A stretch of 42,202 nt of DNA from Firmicutes bacterium UBA6113 (lineage in GTDB: Bacteria; Bacillota; Clostridia; Tissierellales; Sedimentibacteraceae), in assembly GCA_002422545.1 (NCBI GenBank), contig DIWF01000016.1:212-42413 (forward strand), written 5' to 3'. The notes beneath the pieces are model-generated. The model was not told the origin of the DNA and did no database searches. It worked only from the letters and a program-made list of their open reading frames with translations. This document shows positions 38,828 to 42,202 of this stretch, piece after piece. The stretch's first letter is position 1. Every line of letters starts with the position of its first letter. Made by a program: the position numbers and the translations under genes.

Positions 38828-40111
38828 TCAAATAACCTTGGCTATGTCATACAGCGAACTTAAAACCAGCCATTTTTGAGGGAAGTACTTCATTACATTC
38901 CAGATTCCCACTCCTTCAAATCCATATTCGTTGAAAGCATCAAGCTTTTCACGTATGCTTCTTGCATCTTCAAACCAAACTTGGTGCTGGCGCCCTTGTT
39001 TGTCGAAATAAATGAAGTAAGGAGATTGTGATTTTTCGTCATATTGGATGTTTGCACCAACTTTTGCAGCCAGATTCACAGCTTCAACATTTGATAATGA
39101 ATCTGCTCTGGACTCTCCTTCAACATATGGCAGGATAAAATCATATCCGTAGTTTGGAATTCCCATGTATATTTTTCCTTTGTCTATTTCAGTTACGGCA
39201 TAATCAAGAACTTCCCTGACTTTATCAATGGGAGAAACTGCCATGGCAGGCCCGTAGGTGTACCCCCACTCGTAGGTCATAAGAAGCACCCTGTTTGATG
39301 CATCTCCTATGGCAGGATAATCATGAGCTTCATACAAAAGCCCTTTCTGGTCTGATGAAATTTTTGGTGCAAGAGCCGTAAACACCTGAAATCCTTCCTT
39401 ATTGAGGCGTTCTGTAATTTTTTTTACAAAGTCGACAAAGACTTCCCTGTCTTCAGGCAACACGTATTCAAAATCAATGTCAAGACCATGGTATTGTTTT
39501 TCTTTAAGTTTTTGAAACACATTTTCTATGAGTCTTTCTTGTATTTCTTCGCTGTTTAAAATCTTGTGTGCAAGTTCCTTGCTGAATGTTCCTTCTTCCG
39601 TCAATGTGGAAATAACCATCAGCGGTGCCACTCCAAAATCCCTTGCCATTCTTATGAGCTCTTCATCTTCAATATCTATGAGTTCACCTGATTCTGTTAT
39701 CCCATATGTGAACAAGCTGAGATATGTCAGATACGGCAGAGTCTTCATCAGCACGCTTCTGTCTATGTTTGGATAGGCGTAGCCGTTAACAAATATGGTT
39801 CCTAATTTGGGTTCTGTGTTTTTAATTGTAATTTGGTCCCCGGGAAAAATTGCATCGGCATATTCAATGAATGGGTTGTTCTGAAGCAGCTCCACTGTTG
39901 TCGTGTCATACATCTGCGCAATGCTTGCAAGTGTATCAAGAGGCTTTACAACATGTACCTGGCTTGGTATAAGAATAACAATAGTCTGCCCTGGCACAAT
40001 TACATTAGGCGTAGCCAGTTCGTTATCTATGATTATTTTTTGCGGAGATATATTGTATTTTTTTGCTATGGAATAAATAGTATCTCCCGGTTGTACAACA
40101 TGAATTATCAT
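38828..40111 (-). CDS. LysM/GH18 spore germination hydrolase (SleL/YaaH type)
   Basis: A 427-residue glycoside hydrolase predicted to cut cortex muropeptides during germination as an N-acetylglucosaminidase. Two LysM peptidoglycan-binding domains (about 2-48 and 52-97) precede a GH18 barrel (about 105-420). The catalytic motif GLDIDFEYV is at 209-217 with E215 as proton donor. There is no signal peptide, as in SleL/YaaH, which are made in the mother cell. AGGAGC is 6 nt ahead of the ATG. A sporulation-type -10 element lies close upstream. Confidence 0.9.
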   Translation of the reverse strand: MIIHVVQPGDTIYSIAKKYNISPQKIIIDNELATPNVIVPGQTIVILIPSQVHVVKPLDTLASIAQMYDTTTVELLQNNPFIEYADAIFPGDQITIKNTEPKLGTIFVNGYAYPNIDRSVLMKTLPYLTYLSLFTYGITESGELIDIEDEELIRMARDFGVAPLMVISTLTEEGTFSKELAHKILNSEEIQERLIENVFQKLKEKQYHGLDIDFEYVLPEDREVFVDFVKKITERLNKEGFQVFTALAPKISSDQKGLLYEAHDYPAIGDASNRVLLMTYEWGYTYGPAMAVSPIDKVREVLDYAVTEIDKGKIYMGIPNYGYDFILPYVEGESRADSLSNVEAVNLAAKVGANIQYDEKSQSPYFIYFDKQGRQHQVWFEDARSIREKLDAFNEYGFEGVGIWNVMKYFPQKWLVLSSLYDIAKVI

Positions 40112-40135
40112 AATTTTGCTCCTTTCTTTTCATAT

Positions 40136-40144
40136 TAGTATATG
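40136..40144 (-). promoter_or_regulatory. Possible sporulation-sigma -10 element
   Basis: The minus strand reads CATATACTA, which fits the CATANNNTA -10 of SigK-type promoters and is close to SigE. A matching -35 is not convincing. It lies about 25 nt ahead of the LysM/GH18 start codon. Confidence 0.4.
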
Positions 40145-40164
40145 CACTATTTTTCCAATTGCTT

Positions 40165-40202
40165 ACATAAAAAGCACACTGCTCAGCAGTGTGCTTTTTT
40201 AA
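40165..40202 (-). terminator. Terminator of the type III glutamine synthetase gene
   Basis: AAAAAGCACACTGC, loop, GCAGTGTGCTTTTT, a long perfect stem (about 40169-40200) with T runs on both sides; it sits 60 nt after the stop codon. Confidence 0.85.
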
Positions 40203-40262
40203 AAACATCGGATTTAACTTGTATGTGTTCAGTGTAGTTCATTATTTCGGGAGGAATTTAAA

Positions 40263-42202
40263 CTATACACTTAACAATATTTCTCCGTATGTTGGGAAAG
40301 GCCAATATTTTTTTGCTGTATTTGTTTCCAGTTCATCTATAACTGCTCTCATTTCTTGCATTGCTGCAAATATGCTGTTTCTGTAAAAATATGCAGTTTC
40401 TTCAACTCCATGGCAGTCTTTCACTCTTAGCAGCTTATTTTCTAATAGCTCTGTCTTTGAATATAGAGAGCCTGCAAGCAGCGACAGTTTGTAAATAAGA
40501 GATTTTTCTGTTTCACAGTCAACATCAGGCATGAAAGCTTTTTTTGAATTTGCGGTGTCTGACAGTTCCTTGATGTACGATGTAACGGCAGGAATAAGAT
40601 CCTTCTTTGCAATGTCAATCAATGTCAGAGCTTCAATGTTTATTTCCTTGCAGTATTCTTCAAGCACTATTTCAGTTCTCGAATAAATTTCCTTTTTGGA
40701 AAGAACATTGAATTTTTCAAACAACGCCACACTTTTATCAGTACTGAAGTACGGAATTGATTCAGGAGTAGACTTGAGGTTCAACAATCCTCTTCTTTCT
40801 GCTTCTTCAACCCATTGGTCGGTGTAGTTGTTTCCGTTGAAAATGATTCTTTTATGATTTTTAATTGTATCTTTAAGCAGTTTGTTTAGTTCAACAGTGA
40901 AGTCCTCAGCTTTTTCCAGAATGTCTGCAAACTTTGAAAGTTCATCTGCAACTATTGTATTCAACACCATGTTTGGTCCTGCAATGGAAAGCTTTGATCC
41001 AACCATTCTGAACTCAAATTTATTGCCTGTGAAAGCAAATGGCGATGTTCTGTTTCTGTCGGTAGTGTCTTTCGGAAATACTGGAATTGCATCAACACCC
41101 ACTGCCATTTCACGTTTGAATTCTTTGTCGTATGCAGTTTCTCCTTCAATAGATTCCAGAACAGAAGTGAGTTCATCTCCAAGGAATATTGAAATTATAG
41201 CAGGAGGAGCTTCATTGCCTCCAAGCCTGTGGTCGTTGCCTGCAGTTGAAACAGAAACCTTCAATAAATCCTGATATTCGTCAACAGCTTTTATAACTGC
41301 GCAAAGGAACAATAAAAATCTTGCATTGTCATAAGGCGATGTTCCAGGCTCCAGAAGGTTAATTCCGTCATTTGTTGAAAGTGACCAGTTGTTGTGCTTG
41401 CCGCTTCCGTTAATTCCTGCAAATGGCTTTTCATGAAGCAGGCAGAACATTCCGTGTTTGTCTGCGATTCTTTTTAATGTTTCCATTGTAAGCTGATTGT
41501 GATCGCATGCAATGTTTGTATTTGTAAATATAGGGGCAAGCTCATGCTGAGCAGGCGCTACTTCATTGTGCTCTGTTCTTGCCAGAATTCCAAGTTTCCA
41601 AAGTTCATTGTTCAGTTCTTTCATAAAAGCCGATACTCTTGGCTTTATGGCTCCAAAATAATGGTCTTCAAGTTCCTGTCCCTTGGGAGGCTTTGCTCCG
41701 AACAAAGTTCTTCCTGTAAACACTATATCTTTTCTTTTTTTGTAAACTTCTTTGTCAATAAGGAAATATTCCTGTTCAGGTCCTACAGTAGTAATAACTC
41801 TTGTGGTTGTTGTATCACCGAAAAGCTTCAACACCCTCAGAGCCTGTTCGTTAAGTGCTTCCATTGAACGAAGAAGAGGTGTTTTCTTGTCAAGCACTTC
41901 TCCGCCATAAGAGCAAAATGCTGTAGGAATGCACAAAACAGCATCTTTTATAAAAGCGTAGGAAGTCGGATCCCATGCTGTATATCCTCTTGCTTCAAAT
42001 GTGGATCTCAGTCCTCCTGATGGAAAACTTGATGCATCAGGTTCTCCCTTTATCAGCTCTTTTCCGGAAAATTCCATAATAACCTTTCCGTCAGATGTTG
42101 CGGATATGAAGCTGTCATGCTTTTCAGCAGTAATTCCTGTCATTGGCTGAAACCAGTGAGTGAAGTGTGTTGTTCCTTTTTCAATTGCCCAGTCCTTCAT
42201 TG
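40263..42202 (-). CDS. glnN: Glutamine synthetase type III (5' end beyond the window)
   Basis: At least 645 residues of a type III glutamine synthetase, which makes glutamine from glutamate, ammonia and ATP. The family is clear from FPSGGLRSTFEARGYTAWDP, VGPEQEYFLID, the ARTEHNEVAPAQHELAP stretch, NGSGKHNNWSLS and PVFPKDTTDRNRTSPFAFTGNKFEFR. Type III enzymes are about 700-730 residues, so some 50-80 N-terminal residues lie past the right edge; the methionine near 42200 is internal. With the long-form enzyme at 34187-36085 this organism has two unlike glutamine synthetases within 8 kb. Confidence 0.96.
   Translation of the reverse strand, partial: MKDWAIEKGTTHFTHWFQPMTGITAEKHDSFISATSDGKVIMEFSGKELIKGEPDASSFPSGGLRSTFEARGYTAWDPTSYAFIKDAVLCIPTAFCSYGGEVLDKKTPLLRSMEALNEQALRVLKLFGDTTTTRVITTVGPEQEYFLIDKEVYKKRKDIVFTGRTLFGAKPPKGQELEDHYFGAIKPRVSAFMKELNNELWKLGILARTEHNEVAPAQHELAPIFTNTNIACDHNQLTMETLKRIADKHGMFCLLHEKPFAGINGSGKHNNWSLSTNDGINLLEPGTSPYDNARFLLFLCAVIKAVDEYQDLLKVSVSTAGNDHRLGGNEAPPAIISIFLGDELTSVLESIEGETAYDKEFKREMAVGVDAIPVFPKDTTDRNRTSPFAFTGNKFEFRMVGSKLSIAGPNMVLNTIVADELSKFADILEKAEDFTVELNKLLKDTIKNHKRIIFNGNNYTDQWVEEAERRGLLNLKSTPESIPYFSTDKSVALFEKFNVLSKKEIYSRTEIVLEEYCKEINIEALTLIDIAKKDLIPAVTSYIKELSDTANSKKAFMPDVDCETEKSLIYKLSLLAGSLYSKTELLENKLLRVKDCHGVEETAYFYRNSIFAAMQEMRAVIDELETNTAKKYWPFPTYGEILLSV

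Overview
This AT-rich window comes from a low-GC Gram-positive, most likely an anaerobic, spore-forming member of the Clostridia. A Sedimentibacter- or Tissierella-like organism would fit, but this is inferred from gene content rather than from any marker gene. Supporting evidence is the strong AGGAGG ribosome binding sites, a T-box leader, a LysM/GH18 spore-cortex-type hydrolase, a tungsten-type aldehyde ferredoxin oxidoreductase, a type III glutamine synthetase and a pst/pho operon preceded by Gram-positive style Pho-box repeats. Nearly everything is on the minus strand; only a MATE transporter and purA are on the plus strand. No prophage, transposase, CRISPR array or rRNA was seen. There is one tRNA, tRNA-Leu(CAA).

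Layout from left to right: (1) an ABC substrate-binding lipoprotein behind a T-box leader, with three stacked palindromes between the T-box terminator and the gene; (2) a GTP-dependent PEP carboxykinase; (3) a five-gene run recQ-rsmI-DUF554-NhaC/MleN-type antiporter-malate/lactate dehydrogenase family enzyme, divergent from a MATE transporter; (4) tRNA-Leu, a GGDEF protein, rmuC and asd; (5) a lipoprotein of the DUF4015 putative glycoside hydrolase family, divergent from purA; (6) a small operon of a DUF5685 protein, a J-domain protein with a Cys-rich tail and a small membrane protein, then an M20 amidohydrolase; (7) the phosphate operon pstS(remnant)-pstC-pstA-pstB-phoU-phoB-phoR running directly into an aldehyde ferredoxin oxidoreductase and a MoaD/ThiS-like protein; (8) a TPR-GAF-GGDEF protein and a second NhaC-family antiporter with a long structured leader; (9) a long-form glutamine synthetase, a HAD hydrolase, a phospholipase-C-like protein, a clostridial unknown, the LysM/GH18 hydrolase and the 3' part of a type III glutamine synthetase cut by the window edge.

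The genes suggest anaerobic carbon metabolism around oxaloacetate and malate (PEP carboxykinase, a malate/lactate-type dehydrogenase, NhaC/MleN-type exchange) and amino-acid-linked nitrogen metabolism (two different glutamine synthetases, asd, an amidohydrolase, an amino-acid T-box). Phosphate sensing appears to be coupled in transcription to a tungstoenzyme.

The points most worth a second look are: the pstS remnant, which looks like an in-frame internal deletion of a circularly permuted PstS; the fusion of the pho operon to AOR-moaD; the structured leader of the second NhaC gene; the covarying palindromes next to the T-box; two copies of a palindromic repeat that supply stop codons; and aspartate-rich motifs in the DUF5685 protein that recall isoprenoid synthases.
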